NCBI RefSeq assembly: GCF_020360975.1
Contig: NW_025408676.1
Coordinates: forward strand, 930,001 to 994,000
Length of the DNA: 64,000 bases
Origin: Hirsutella rhossiliensis
Lineage: Eukaryota; Ascomycota; Sordariomycetes; Hypocreales; Ophiocordycipitaceae
Direction: 5' to 3'
Part shown: positions 55,622 to 64,000 of the stretch, piece by piece
Numbering within the stretch: the stretch's first letter is position 1
How the letters are laid out: each line of letters starts with the position of its first letter
Program-made: the position numbers and the translations under genes
Notes under the pieces: generated by a model
Database searches by the model: none
Told to the model about the DNA's origin: nothing
The model's input: the letters and a program-made list of their open reading frames with translations, nothing else

Positions 55622-56770
55622 ATGTCCGGGCCGGGCGACGTCGAGGTCGCCGCCGACGAGGGCCGCGGCCGGGCCAGCCATGTCGCAGCCGCCAATGGCC
55701 ACGGCAGTCCTCAACAAGCAGACGTCTTCAAGACGGTGGCCGCCGAGCCGTCGTCGCCGCCGAGGCTGCTCGCCACCCGCGTCTACACCCTGTCCTACCT
55801 CGTCTTCTTCTCCCTGCTCGGCACCCTGGCGCGCCTCGGGCTGACGGCCCTGACGCACTACCTCGACTCGCCCGTCATCTTCGACTCGGTCTGGGCCAAC
55901 TTTGGCGGCAGCCTCGTCATCGGCTTCCTCGCCGAGGACCGCAACCTGTTCCGCCACGAGGGCGCCGTCGACGACAGAAAGGCCCATCTGGCGCTCAAGA
56001 AGACGGTGCCGCTCTACATTGGCCTGGCCACCGGCTTCTGCGGGAGCTTCACCAGCTTCTCCTCCTTCATCCGCGATGCCTTTCTCGCCCTGTCCCATGA
56101 CCTGGTCGCGCCCGGGCACGCGTCGACGGCCGGCAGTCGCGGCGGCGGCCAGTCCTTCATGGCCCTGCTGGCCGTTGTCGTCACCACCGTCTCGCTCTCG
56201 CTGTCGGGCCTCTTCCTGGGCGCGCACCTGGCCTGTGCCGCCGAGCGCCTGACGCCGTCGCTGCCGCGTGCCGTCAGCCGCAAGGTCCTCGACCCGCTGA
56301 GCCTTGTGCTCGGCTGGGGCTGCTGGCTGGGCGCCGTGCTGCTCAGCATCTTCCCGCCCCACGACGACTGGCGCGGCAGGGCCGTCTTCGCCCTCGTCCT
56401 GGCGCCGCTCGGCTGCCTGCTGCGCTTCTCCCTGGCCGTGCACCTCAACGGGCGGCGGGCGGCCTTTCCGCTCGGCACCTTTGCCGCAAACGTCGCCGGA
56501 TCCGCCGTGCTGGCTGGGGCGTGGGACCTCGCGCACTCGCCCGCCGCGGCCGGCGCCGTCGTCGGCTGTCAGGTGCTGCAGGGCGTCGAGGACGGCTTCT
56601 GCGGGTGCCTGACGACCGTGTCGACGTGGGTCACCGAGCTGAGCGGCCTCGGCAGGCGGGATGCGTACGTGTACGGGTCCGTCAGCGTCGTCGTGTCGTT
56701 TGCCTTGGTGGTGGCTGTCATGGGCGGGCTGCGGTGGACCGAGGGCTTCAGCCCACTGACCTGCGGCTGA
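55622..56770 (+). CDS. FEX1: Fluoride exporter, FEX/CrcB double-domain
   Basis: Plasma-membrane fluoride channel that protects against environmental fluoride. Single-exon, 382 aa. Two CrcB-like halves fused in one chain, the eukaryotic arrangement: half 1 (about 55-205) with WANFGGSLVIGFLAEDR and GFCGSFTSFSSFIRDAF, half 2 (about 225-375) with GTFAANVAGSAVLAGAWD and GFCGCLTTVSTWVTEL. The Asn in each ANFGGS/ANVAGS motif and the Phe/Ser/Thr-rich GFCGS-T-FSSF motif are present in both halves, so it should be functional. The ~50-residue N-terminus is hydrophilic. Start 55622 is the first ATG close to the conserved region; the upstream open frame lacks ATG-proximal conservation. Confidence 0.93.
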   Translation: MSGPGDVEVAADEGRGRASHVAAANGHGSPQQADVFKTVAAEPSSPPRLLATRVYTLSYLVFFSLLGTLARLGLTALTHYLDSPVIFDSVWANFGGSLVIGFLAEDRNLFRHEGAVDDRKAHLALKKTVPLYIGLATGFCGSFTSFSSFIRDAFLALSHDLVAPGHASTAGSRGGGQSFMALLAVVVTTVSLSLSGLFLGAHLACAAERLTPSLPRAVSRKVLDPLSLVLGWGCWLGAVLLSIFPPHDDWRGRAVFALVLAPLGCLLRFSLAVHLNGRRAAFPLGTFAANVAGSAVLAGAWDLAHSPAAAGAVVGCQVLQGVEDGFCGCLTTVSTWVTELSGLGRRDAYVYGSVSVVVSFALVVAVMGGLRWTEGFSPLTCG

Positions 56771-57038
56771 GTCGGATGATGGAGATGGGTTCAACGGCAC
56801 ATCTGTGAGCGAGGTTGACGGATAAGATTGCTGTTGGTGATTGTGTTGACGTTGACGCAGTGACTGGGTGGACAGCTGGTTGCTCGATGCCGCACAATTC
56901 AGGCTGCCACCACGTGCTCGGCTGTTTACCTCTTCACCTCACCCTGAAATCTCGACGCGCAGCTGGCTCGTCTTTTTTTTCTCCCCTCTCCCCAGCGACC
57001 AGCCAGCCTCTCCATCGGCCTCATTCGACTCGAAGCAC

Positions 57039-59357
57039 ATGGCCCGTCCCTCTGCCCTCGGCATGGCTTCGCTTTCTCGCCTCTCTTCTTCGAGGCTCGC
57101 CTCTTCCTCGTCGTCGTGCACCTCTGACGGCATGACTGTCGACGAGCCCGCCGCGATTCCCCTCACGCGGCCGTCCTGCTCGGCGCGAGACGCGAACGGA
57201 GTACCCTGCCTCAAAGTCCCGCTCATTGCGTGCCCGAGATGCCTCCTCGTCGCGGTGCGTTGATGAGCTGCCGAGAGGCCTGCTGTCACCGGTGATGCTG
57301 ACAACTGCAGTACTGTGACGCGGCCTGTCGAGAGCGCCACTGGGATGTTCACAGACCAGACTGCACCAGGGACTTTGCCGTCAAGTGCAACGAGGCGTCG
57401 GCTGCCGACATGGACGACGAGGACGACGACTTGATTGCCGCCGAGTCCACCAGCTTCTGGTGCAAGTACCCGGCAACAGACGTCCTCAACCTCGACAAGA
57501 ACGAAGGGCGCTACTATGACGATCGGCTTGACCTTCTCTTCACCGGAGGTTGGTGGCCCCGACGTGCCCGCCACGCCTCCCCAGCTCACTCGCCGTAGAG
57601 TCCGGGGTGCGCCACTTCATCTACTCGGTGGTCAAGCTGCCCGAGACGGCGTCGCCCAAGCTCCACGTGGCCATCAACGAGGCAAGCAACCTCCATGTTG
57701 CTCGCACCTTTTTCGCCCTCAGCCTGCTCACGGCCCGCGACCGCGATCCCGTCGTCAACGCAGAGGCCTGCATCCACATGTGGTACTCGGCCAGGATGCC
57801 GCGGGTCCTGCGCGACCACGTCCAGTCGGTGGTGCGAGAGAACCTCGGCGGCACCCTTGAAGACATGGCCACCATCAGTGCTGCAACGGGCGTCTCGCCC
57901 ACGCGGCCTTGCCGGCTGACCTGGTCCCTCGCCAACCTCAGCGTCGAGGTCGAGCTGCGGCAATCCCAGTGGGCAGCCATCAGGAACCACCTGGTCCCGT
58001 GCAAGAGCCTCGGCTTGGCCCAGTCGCTTATTCTCCGATATGTCGACACGCGCAGGCGCGCCGAGTCGCCGTGCCGCTTCCTGGCCCGGATGACTCGGTC
58101 CAGGGCCCTGGGCTTGATGAAGTGGCACGACGACGGCATTCTCTTGCCCTACGGCCACCCTCGCGACGCCTTTAACACGCTGAACCCGTAAGAAAGAGGC
58201 CACAACCGCGAGGCCCTTTGTTCTTTCGTCGCCTTGCCATCTCCTTTTCCCTTCTGGCCTGACACAATGCAGCATCTTCTTCCAGGGCAGCGAAAAGTAT
58301 CCCGCCGGCGCCTCGGCAGAGCCTCTGTCTGAGTGGCCCATGGAGCTTCTCGACTATCGCGTCTCCCCTGCCGTCAATGACGTGTACGGCAAGATGTTTT
58401 ACTATCTCCGCGACCTGCTCGTCGAGTTTCAGCGCCGGCTGGCCAAGACCTCGCTCAACCTGCAGCTGTCCTGCGAGGCGACGGCCGAGCTCACCGACTG
58501 GACCCCGGCTCTGCAGTTTGAGCGGCCCTTTGACCGCATCGAGGCATGTACAGGCGTTCCTTGGACAGGAGTGAAGCTGACCCTTGTAGGTCGGCCATCA
58601 CTGGGACGTGCATCCCTTCTTGACGCTCGTCGCCTTTTCCAACCTCTTGCGCCATGAGGACGAGAACCCCTTTGCGACCCTGCTCACAATCACCCGCGAC
58701 TCGGTGATGCACGGCATGCCTTGCCTTGGCGCCAATCTCCAATCGGAACGCCAACATCTCTATCGCCCGTACAACGCAGTCCTGGACGAGCTTGCACCGC
58801 CGGCGGCCGCCGGGGACAAGGCAGACGTACGCGACGTCGTCCGTCGCAGGCTTGGCCTGCTCATGTGGCGTAACTGGGACAAGTTTGCTTCTCGGTGCGT
58901 CTCCTTTTGGGTCATGGCTCTTGGTCACCGACTAACTCCCCGCAGCTACCTCTTGTTCCCCGGCCACTTTGCCTTTGCGTCGCTCATAGACCCCCGGGCC
59001 GTGGATGAGCACCGCAGCGTGGTGCAGGCGGGGTTCCTCGGCCTGGCCGCGAGAGAGAAGCACCTCATTACGCGCCGCTGGCCCAACCGCCTAGTCCACA
59101 GCAAAAAGGACAAGCCCAGCCTGCGCGACTTTAACCGCTGGCTCGGGTGGCCGAGCACGGTGCCCCTGCGCTGGCTCGAGTGGAAGCGCTGCGGCGACGT
59201 CTCCAACCAGGAGTGGGACAGCTGGATGCGGGTCGCCACGTCCATGTCGCGCCTGGCGACCCGGCGGGCCAGGACAAGTCGGATGGCGGGTCCGAGTCTG
59301 GTGGCGAGGCTGAGGGCCAGGGTGATGGGGGGGCGGACGAGGCCGGGGGTGCTATGA
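57039..59357 (+). CDS. MYND zinc-finger protein with DUF4470
   Basis: Six exons: 57039-57254, 57311-57548, 57599-58187, 58273-58543, 58590-58894, 58946-59357 (676 aa). All five introns (46-85 bp) restore one frame. The fourth (58544-58589) uses a GC donor, GAG|GCATGT. Residues about 45-90 form the MYND finger (CPRCLLVAYCDAACRERHW...HRPDC). DUF4470 follows (FWCKYPATDVLNLDKNEG, DRLDLLFTGESGVRHFIYSV, CIHMWYSARMP). The long C-terminal region contains FFQGSEKYP, LLFPGHFAFASL and WKRCGDVSNQEWDSWMRV. Such proteins are common in filamentous ascomycetes; MYND fingers bind proline-rich partners, but no function is assigned. The last ~40 codons look out of frame: the adjacent frame encodes a Lys-rich tail to 59419, hinting at a tiny intron or indel near 59232-59272. 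Confidence 0.83.
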
Positions 59358-59669
59358 AGGGCAAGGGGAAGAAGAAGAAGCAGAAGAGGGGCAAGAAGTC
59401 CAAGGGCAAGAAGAAATAGGCTGTCTCGGGGATGGACAGCGTCGGGCATGTGAGCGACGCTGAATGCGCACGAGGTTTCGCGCGTGGGTCGAGGCAGGGG
59501 GTTGGTTGGTTGGCTTTACGAGAGCATGGAGAGGTTGACTCGACATAGGCTGCTGGCAACTGAGGATGGGACCGTCTGTTGAGATGTTCGTCCGCAATCC
59601 CGAGCTAGCCAAGAACAGGGGACTCTGAACCACTTGCAGACCCGGATCGCGGCCTGTCATGTTTGAAGG
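59358..59669. other. 3' flank of the MYND gene up to the transposon
   Basis: About 310 bp. Includes the Lys-rich alternative tail frame to 59419; otherwise nothing recognised. It ends at the TA target-site copy of the element. Confidence 0.5.
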
Positions 59670-59671
59670 TA

Positions 59672-59738
59672 CTAGTTAAAAGGCCACCCCGTCACGCTAA
59701 ACGGCCACCCAAAAGTGGGTCAATTGTGGCTTGGTCGC
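59672..59738 (+). repeat. Left terminal inverted repeat (67 bp)
   Basis: Begins CTAGTTAAAAGGCCACCCCG. Differs from the right copy at one position (59724, T versus C in the same orientation). Confidence 0.95.
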
Positions 59739-60792
59739 GCGCAAGGTCCGATACCGCAAAGTTTGGGCTCCAGAAGATAGGGGGCGAATACCGCGCTGTG
59801 GCAAGGAATGCCGCTTCAAGCGACCAAGAAAGCCGCCGCCCGGCCGCTGTGATCTTCTTCATCACTGCGGCTTCAAGTCAAGTCTTGGTTGGCCTTCCTT
59901 GCCGTCACGATATTTTCAAGCGGCCCAATGCCGCCGCCGCCGTTCCCTTCGAAATGAATGACGTTGACGAGCTCTGGCATGGCAGAGCACAAGCCCTAAC
60001 GATGCTCCTCACGATCCACTCCTATGCACGGGAAAGGCCGGCCCAAGGGCTCATTGAACCTCGAGGCAGCAGGAGGTCGTAACGGCCACGCGGAGAGAGC
60101 CGTCAGCACACGATATCGCGGAATCCGACGAACGCAGCGAGGCCACAAGGCCGCCGCCGTCCACAGCGCCGGCGGCTCTCCAAAGTACGAAGACGAAGGC
60201 TACGGGTAAGAAGCGCAAGGCTGGGGGCAAGGCTGGAGGGAAAGCTGCTGCTGCTACCGTCAACACCGCCGGCAGCGCTGCTGATGTGACCAAACGGGGG
60301 TTGGAATACCTTCAAGCCAATGGCGATTCGTACGAGCCTGGCACAGCGATGCCACGAGCGTATCAGCGTGCCGTACGCCGCACGCCTGACTCTGACGATG
60401 AGCTTACTGGCCCGGGCGAGACGCAGGGCACGATTCGCTGTGCCACGCAGCCAATGCCGATACCCTCAATTCGTCAGGAGGTGAGGATATAGAGGATGAA
60501 GACGACCCTTTAGCCGATTTTAACGAGATGGACCGGCAGGTGGATGAGGAGGAGTCTGTACAGCAGGAATTGTGTGCAGAGGGTCTACTATAGCTACCGG
60601 CGTTAACGCTGCATTTGAATTGACGGAAGTGTGTTTTCTACGACCCCAAGAACATGGCCCTACGTACTTGAATTTGCATCACGGCCAGCTTCACTTTGCG
60701 GCTTCAATTGCGGCTTCAACATGCCCTCTGGCGCGCACCTCGATGCCGGCAGCGAATGCGCGCACACACCTTTGCGGCATCGGCGCTGCGCG

Positions 60793-60859
60793 GCGACCAA
60801 GCCACAGTTGACCCACTTTTGGGTGGCCGTTTAGCGTGACGGGGTGGCCTTTTAACTAG
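60793..60859 (-). repeat. Right terminal inverted repeat (67 bp)
   Basis: Ends GGGGTGGCCTTTTAACTAG, the reverse complement of the left end. The close identity of the ends argues for a recent or still mobilisable copy. Confidence 0.95.
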
Positions 60860-61143
60860 TACGTGTTTGAATTGAGTCTGGTTCTTGAATGCCCAATTCT
60901 TTTGTTCCTATCGAGGCAAACGGGTGTGCTTGGCTGTAGGGTAGCGCGGTCAAGCTCCAGTCGGAAGCTCGGTTGCCATTGGATTACTCGCTGAAATAGG
61001 TCCGCTGCAAGTACGTGTGAGAATGGAGTAGGTACGAAGTTCTCCACCGGTGCCTGGCGCCTAAAACCAAAGTCGGCTTCTGGCTTGCAAAACTAGACTA
61101 TATATACAGATATAATTACCACCGCTTTCAACAAAAGCAATGA

Positions 61144-61254
61144 GGTCCTGTAGCTCAGTTGGTAGTAGCATTAGACTAATACTAATCGGGAAGAAGCTCT
61201 TCCCCCCCGAGATTAGTCACCTAAAGGTCCTGGGTTCGACCCCCAGCGGGACCA
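61144..61254 (+). tRNA. tRNA-Ile(AAU)-like, with intron
   Basis: Acceptor stem GGTCCTG (61144-61150) pairs with CGGGACC (61247-61253), all seven positions with one G-U. The T-arm is CTGGG-TTCGACC-CCCAG and the variable loop AGGTC. The anticodon loop reads CTAATA with anticodon AAT at 61178-61180. A 37-nt intron (about 61182-61218) follows position 37 and its GATTAGT can pair with ACTAATC, as tRNA introns usually do with the anticodon region. Oddities: one extra T in the D-arm (GGTAGTAGC where GGTAGAGC is usual), and an A-C mismatch next to the anticodon loop. It may therefore be a poorly functional copy. Box A/B-like sequences are present in place. Confidence 0.7.
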
Positions 61255-61256
61255 TC

Positions 61257-61261
61257 TTTTT
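61257..61261 (+). terminator. Pol III terminator
   Basis: Five T residues three bases after the tRNA 3' end, the normal RNA polymerase III stop. Confidence 0.75.
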
Positions 61262-61340
61262 GCGTCTCTCCTAGAACCGCCCTTGGTCCTCGACCTTTTT
61301 ACTCCGTCGCTACGAAGGCTTACGGAGGAGTCTCCTTTAA

Positions 61341-61412
61341 TACGGGTTAGTTTCACTAGTCGGGAAGGTGCTCGCTCCTTCTCCCTGGGTTAGAAACCTG
61401 AAAGGACCCTTT
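61341..61412 (+). repeat. Degenerate tRNA-like copy
   Basis: Aligns by eye with the anticodon-arm, intron and variable-loop part of the tRNA at 61144: shared blocks TTAG, ACTA-TCGGGAAG, GCTC, TTCTCCC, GGTTAG, AACCT-AAAGG-CC. It lacks the acceptor stem and T-arm and runs into TTTT. It looks like a decayed tandem duplicate. Confidence 0.5.
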
Positions 61413-61829
61413 TGTCATGTCTGGACCGTGCTTTGGAACGTCGTCAACGCTTGATGATGGCATGATCTGCTATTGCTCTCGAGATTGTGAAATGCCAGAG
61501 TTTGGTTCCGGTGACTTGAAGGTTTCTGTTTTGCCGCAGGCACCGGCTCTTGTGCTTCCTCCTTACCCTCTCCCACCTCTTTGCGAGGCACATCGTCAAG
61601 TACGGCATTCTATATGTCACTCAAAAATGCCCCCAAGTCCACCCAAGCTGGGAGGCTGTTCGTATGGCACTTGAGGGGATGCAAAGCGGAAAAGGAAACG
61701 TTTGGGCTGTCCTGCTCCTGAAAGCTACATGTGCGTGCCCGTGAGAGTGGACGGCAGCCGAAAACAAAAGGCAAACCCCGGTTGGGTATTGCCACGAGGG
61801 CATTCGCCTCCGCTCCAAGCGTCTCCCGC

Positions 61830-62686
61830 CTAGTCCTCCTCCAGCTCCGGATAGCAGCGCCAGATGCCGCCCGAGTAGGCAGCGCGCCGGTCGCTCGCCA
61901 GGTACGCCTTGATATTGGGCCGCTGCTTGACCGCGTCGTAGAGCTCGAAGACGCCGGCGTACTTGCCAGACCGCTTGAGCTTGTCCATGGTTTTGGGAAA
62001 GGCGTACAGGGTGCCATCGACGGACTGTTTGCCCTTGTCAGTCAAGCGGCGCAGAGACGAGAGGAAGTGGGAGCCGGTGAAGAGAAATGGGGCGCGCCCA
62101 CCTGGAAGAGCACGAGGTCGGCATACGTGAGCTGGTCCCGGTAGAGCCACGGGCCCTGGCCGCTCGTCTTGGCGTCGAGAAGCCGCTGCAGGTAGCCGAG
62201 ATACTTGGGCAGCCGCTCGTCCCGAAACGCCCTGCTGCGCCGCTTGGCCTCGGGCTTCTGGTCCTCGTAGACGGCCGAGACGGCGACGGGGTGGTGCGTC
62301 TCGTGCACCTCGCTGACCAGGCCGTCGAGGATGGTCAGGACGATCTGGTTGAGGTGCAGGAGGCCAGGGTCGCCGGGGGCGGGCGCGAGGCCGAGCCGGG
62401 GGGCCAGGTAGAGCAGGATATTGGACGACTGGTGGAGCACGAGGCTGCCGTGCTTGAGGATCGGGGGCGCAAAGACGGGGGGGTTGTTGGCGTCGCCCTC
62501 GTTGTCGGGTGAGATGTAGCCCAAGACGGCGGACACGGCGTCGTCTCTGGCGCCCTTGGCCGAGTCCGTGTAGGGCACGCCGGCCTCCTCGAACAGGACG
62601 CGGACCAGCTCGCCGCGGCCGGGGAGCCCGGGCCAGTAGATGAGCTCGTAGGGGGCATCGTCGCCGGCTTTGGCCTGGGACGACAT
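61830..62686 (-). CDS. Glutathione S-transferase
   Basis: Exons 62686-62102 and 62024-61830, 259 aa. The 77-bp intron (donor GTGGGC, branch TTGACTGAC, acceptor AAACAG, phase 0) joins ADLVLFQ|SVDGTLYAFPK. The N-terminal thioredoxin-like domain starts YELIYWPGLPGRGELVRVLF (Tyr/Trp near the glutathione site) and contains FAPPILKHGSLVLHQSSNIL with the cis-Pro and Gln-Ser pair that hold glutathione. The helical C-terminal domain includes GPWLYRDQLTYADLVLFQ and ends RRAAYSGGIWRCYPELEED. Known role: glutathione conjugation in xenobiotic or oxidative-stress defence, cytosolic. The closest layout is the sigma/'GST_C_6'-type fungal enzymes; class not certain. Confidence 0.93.
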
Positions 62687-63285
62687 TTCAACGTGGTGGG
62701 ACGGCCGTGAGTAACTGAGTATGGCTTTTTGATGTCAGATGGAGGCCTTTGCTTGCATGTTTTTGACCAGGCAGAGACTTACCGAGCAAGAGATGCGAGG
62801 TTGTGGTCCTCGAGTTCGACGCTGAGAGGAGGAGCTCCGGCTGGTCAAGATGCTCACTTGCATGGCCGCATCCGGACGCCCCCTCATCGACCCGCGGTTC
62901 TGCGGGGTTCTGTCGGGTTGACGCTGTAAGCTCCTGACGTAATTCGACTGTGGGTTCTGAGGCTCTTGCTCTTAGGGTGTGAGTCGTCGCGGCGCGAGAT
63001 GCAGGGAATCGGGGGCGGACGATGACAGCAAGCCGTATTAACCAGGACCTGCTTCGGGAACCGGTGCCGACCCAAGGCTTGACCTCAGCCTGAAGATGTA
63101 GCGAACACCAAGGCTATCATCTACGACGATGGCGCCATCACTTGCAATTCCAAGCCAGGCATCTCCCGCACGGGTAGTAGTGTTGTGGAAGAGCCAACGT
63201 CACCTGGTGTCGTGGTCGGTTGAGAGCTCATGATGACTTTGTTGCCTTGGAATGGGGATGAATGGCGCTGTATACGATGTTGTTG

Positions 63286-63306
63286 GCTTAAGCAAGATGT
63301 CTGATA
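63286..63306 (+). repeat. 21-bp inverted repeat, left arm
   Basis: GCTTAAGCAAGATGTCTGAT plus A; the exact reverse complement lies at 63410-63430, with 103 bp between. Confidence 0.9.
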
Positions 63307-63409
63307 TGTTTTTCTTGATTCTTGGTTTTCTCCATTCTTCTCCCGCCCTGCCACGGATAGCTATGTGCCTTCTACATCAATACCCCCTGCGATTGGAAGT
63401 AGGTATAAT

Positions 63410-63430
63410 TATCAGACATCTTGCTTAAGC
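63410..63430 (-). repeat. 21-bp inverted repeat, right arm
   Basis: Exact reverse complement of 63286-63306. Together they could form a stem with a ~100-nt loop or be ends of a very small element. Confidence 0.9.
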
Positions 63431-64000
63431 TGACACGCTCCTCCGCCGTGTCACGGATAGATGCCTTACATGTAAACAATTGCGAGTCGATAATGGACGA
63501 GGCCACCTCTCTTGTCCCATCTCCCTTGCTTTTCTTATAGTCAGTCCATGGTGACTGGACTCATGACTGGGCTCATCAGACGGGATAGGGTAAACGCTCC
63601 AAGCCTGATCTAACGCTGCCTCTCCGTGCATACAAGTTCACCAGGTGGGGGGCCTTGATACACCCGTTCATGCAACGGAATGGGGTCCGCCAAGAGGGCT
63701 ATTCGACCCGAGCGTCTCGCCCCATCGCCCCAACATTAGCCCGAGGCATCAAAGGCTTGGTGTTTGTAGTGACAAAGCGCCATATACTTGATCATGATAT
63801 GGCCGAGCTCTTCGGAGCCAACGACTTCCCAGTCTCGTCATAACCGCGCGCTTCAGAAGCTGCGTCCCAAGCAAGTGGGATGGCCGAGGGAGAGCGTCAG
63901 TGCTGCATGTAGGGAATGTGTCGCCGCCCGCGGGGGCCAACAAGAAGGGCAAGAATCGTCTAGAACCTAGGACCCATGTCGACAGGCTTTGCTCACCTCT

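Larger units (their letters stand above)
59672..60859. mobile_element. 1.19-kb DNA transposon with terminal inverted repeats, no transposase
   Basis: Left end (59672-59738) and right end (60793-60859) are inverted copies of each other: 66 of 67 positions match. The element is flanked by TA on both sides (59670-59671 and 60860-60861), as for Tc1/mariner-type target duplication, although the TA is part of a longer shared palindrome so the boundary may shift by a base or two. Subterminal GCGGCTTCAA copies occur near both ends. The interior has no transposase. Short open frames include an AT-hook-like GRPKGSLN (60034-60057), a basic KKRKAGGKAGGK stretch (about 60210-60240) and an acidic tail (EDIEDEDDPLADFNEMD, about 60484-60530), possibly decayed remains of an element-encoded DNA-binding protein. 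Likely a non-autonomous copy. Confidence 0.88.
61255..61829. other. tRNA to GST intergenic region
   Basis: 575 bp holding the pol III terminator and the tRNA-like fragment at 61341-61412. The rest is 3' flank of the minus-strand GST gene; no gene seen. Confidence 0.5.
62687..64000. other. Right-end intergenic stretch, no gene seen
   Basis: 1.3 kb to the window edge. The left part is the GST promoter. It holds a 21-bp inverted repeat pair (63286-63306 / 63410-63430) and a short direct repeat containing CACGGATAG (63351-63359 and 63452-63460). No coding region recognised. Confidence 0.5.

Noticed and set aside
1..64000. CRISPR array, prophage, bacterial operon or ribosomal RNA gene
   Set aside because: Spliced genes and pol III signals show a nuclear fungal sequence; no spaced direct-repeat array or rRNA core was seen.

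Overview
The window looks like nuclear DNA of a filamentous ascomycete, most likely a Sordariomycete (Hypocreales-like). Genes are GC-rich and carry few, short introns (about 46-95 bp, up to about 210 bp) with CTNA-type branch points and CAG/TAG acceptors. Gene content fits: a fungal Zn2Cys6 regulator, a HET-domain protein, a MYND-DUF4470 protein, DUF2434, RRT8-like, a double-domain FEX fluoride exporter, DNA ligase IV, COG5 and OrlA/Tps2. No species can be named from sequence alone.

Layout. 1-11.8 kb: 5' part of a trehalose-6-phosphate phosphatase gene (-), a Zn2Cys6 factor (+), a small membrane protein (-), a SAM methyltransferase (-) and a two-finger C2H2 factor (-). 11.8-21.5 kb: a gene-poor stretch of about 9.7 kb with microsatellites, minisatellites, a GTACCT hexamer array and many AGGTACCT-like palindromes. 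21.5-28.7 kb: compact housekeeping block: Mpv17/PMP22 (+), DUF2434 membrane protein (-), COG5 (+), gelsolin-family protein (+). 29-32.5 kb: a HET-domain protein with an odd Cys-rich insert. 33-41.3 kb: RRT8-like membrane protein (+), a large secreted repeat protein (+), a secreted S33/TAP-like serine peptidase (-). 41.3-50.6 kb: a second loose region with a probably broken gene at 42.8-44.0 kb, a small LEA-like repeat protein (-) and an amidoligase-like pseudogene (-) interrupted by two in-frame TAG codons. 50.6-59.4 kb: DNA ligase IV (+), uracil phosphoribosyltransferase (-), fluoride exporter (+), MYND/DUF4470 protein (+). 59.4-64 kb: a 1.19-kb DNA transposon with 67-bp terminal inverted repeats, an intron-bearing tRNA with a decayed tRNA-like copy beside it, a glutathione S-transferase (-), then DNA with no recognisable gene.

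The genes do not form one pathway or a biosynthetic cluster. Themes are ordinary cell biology (trehalose metabolism, Golgi tethering, actin, NHEJ repair, pyrimidine salvage, fluoride and glutathione detoxification) interspersed with accessory DNA (HET protein, secreted repeat protein, pseudogenes, transposon). The most notable signals are the amidoligase pseudogene whose two nonsense codons both fit CpA-to-TpA change (RIP-like), the intact-looking inverted-repeat element without a transposase, three GC-AG introns, the Cys-rich insert in the HET protein, and the gene-poor AGGTACCT-rich block. All gene models are read by eye; introns were chosen by splice motifs plus reading-frame agreement and have not been tested against transcripts.
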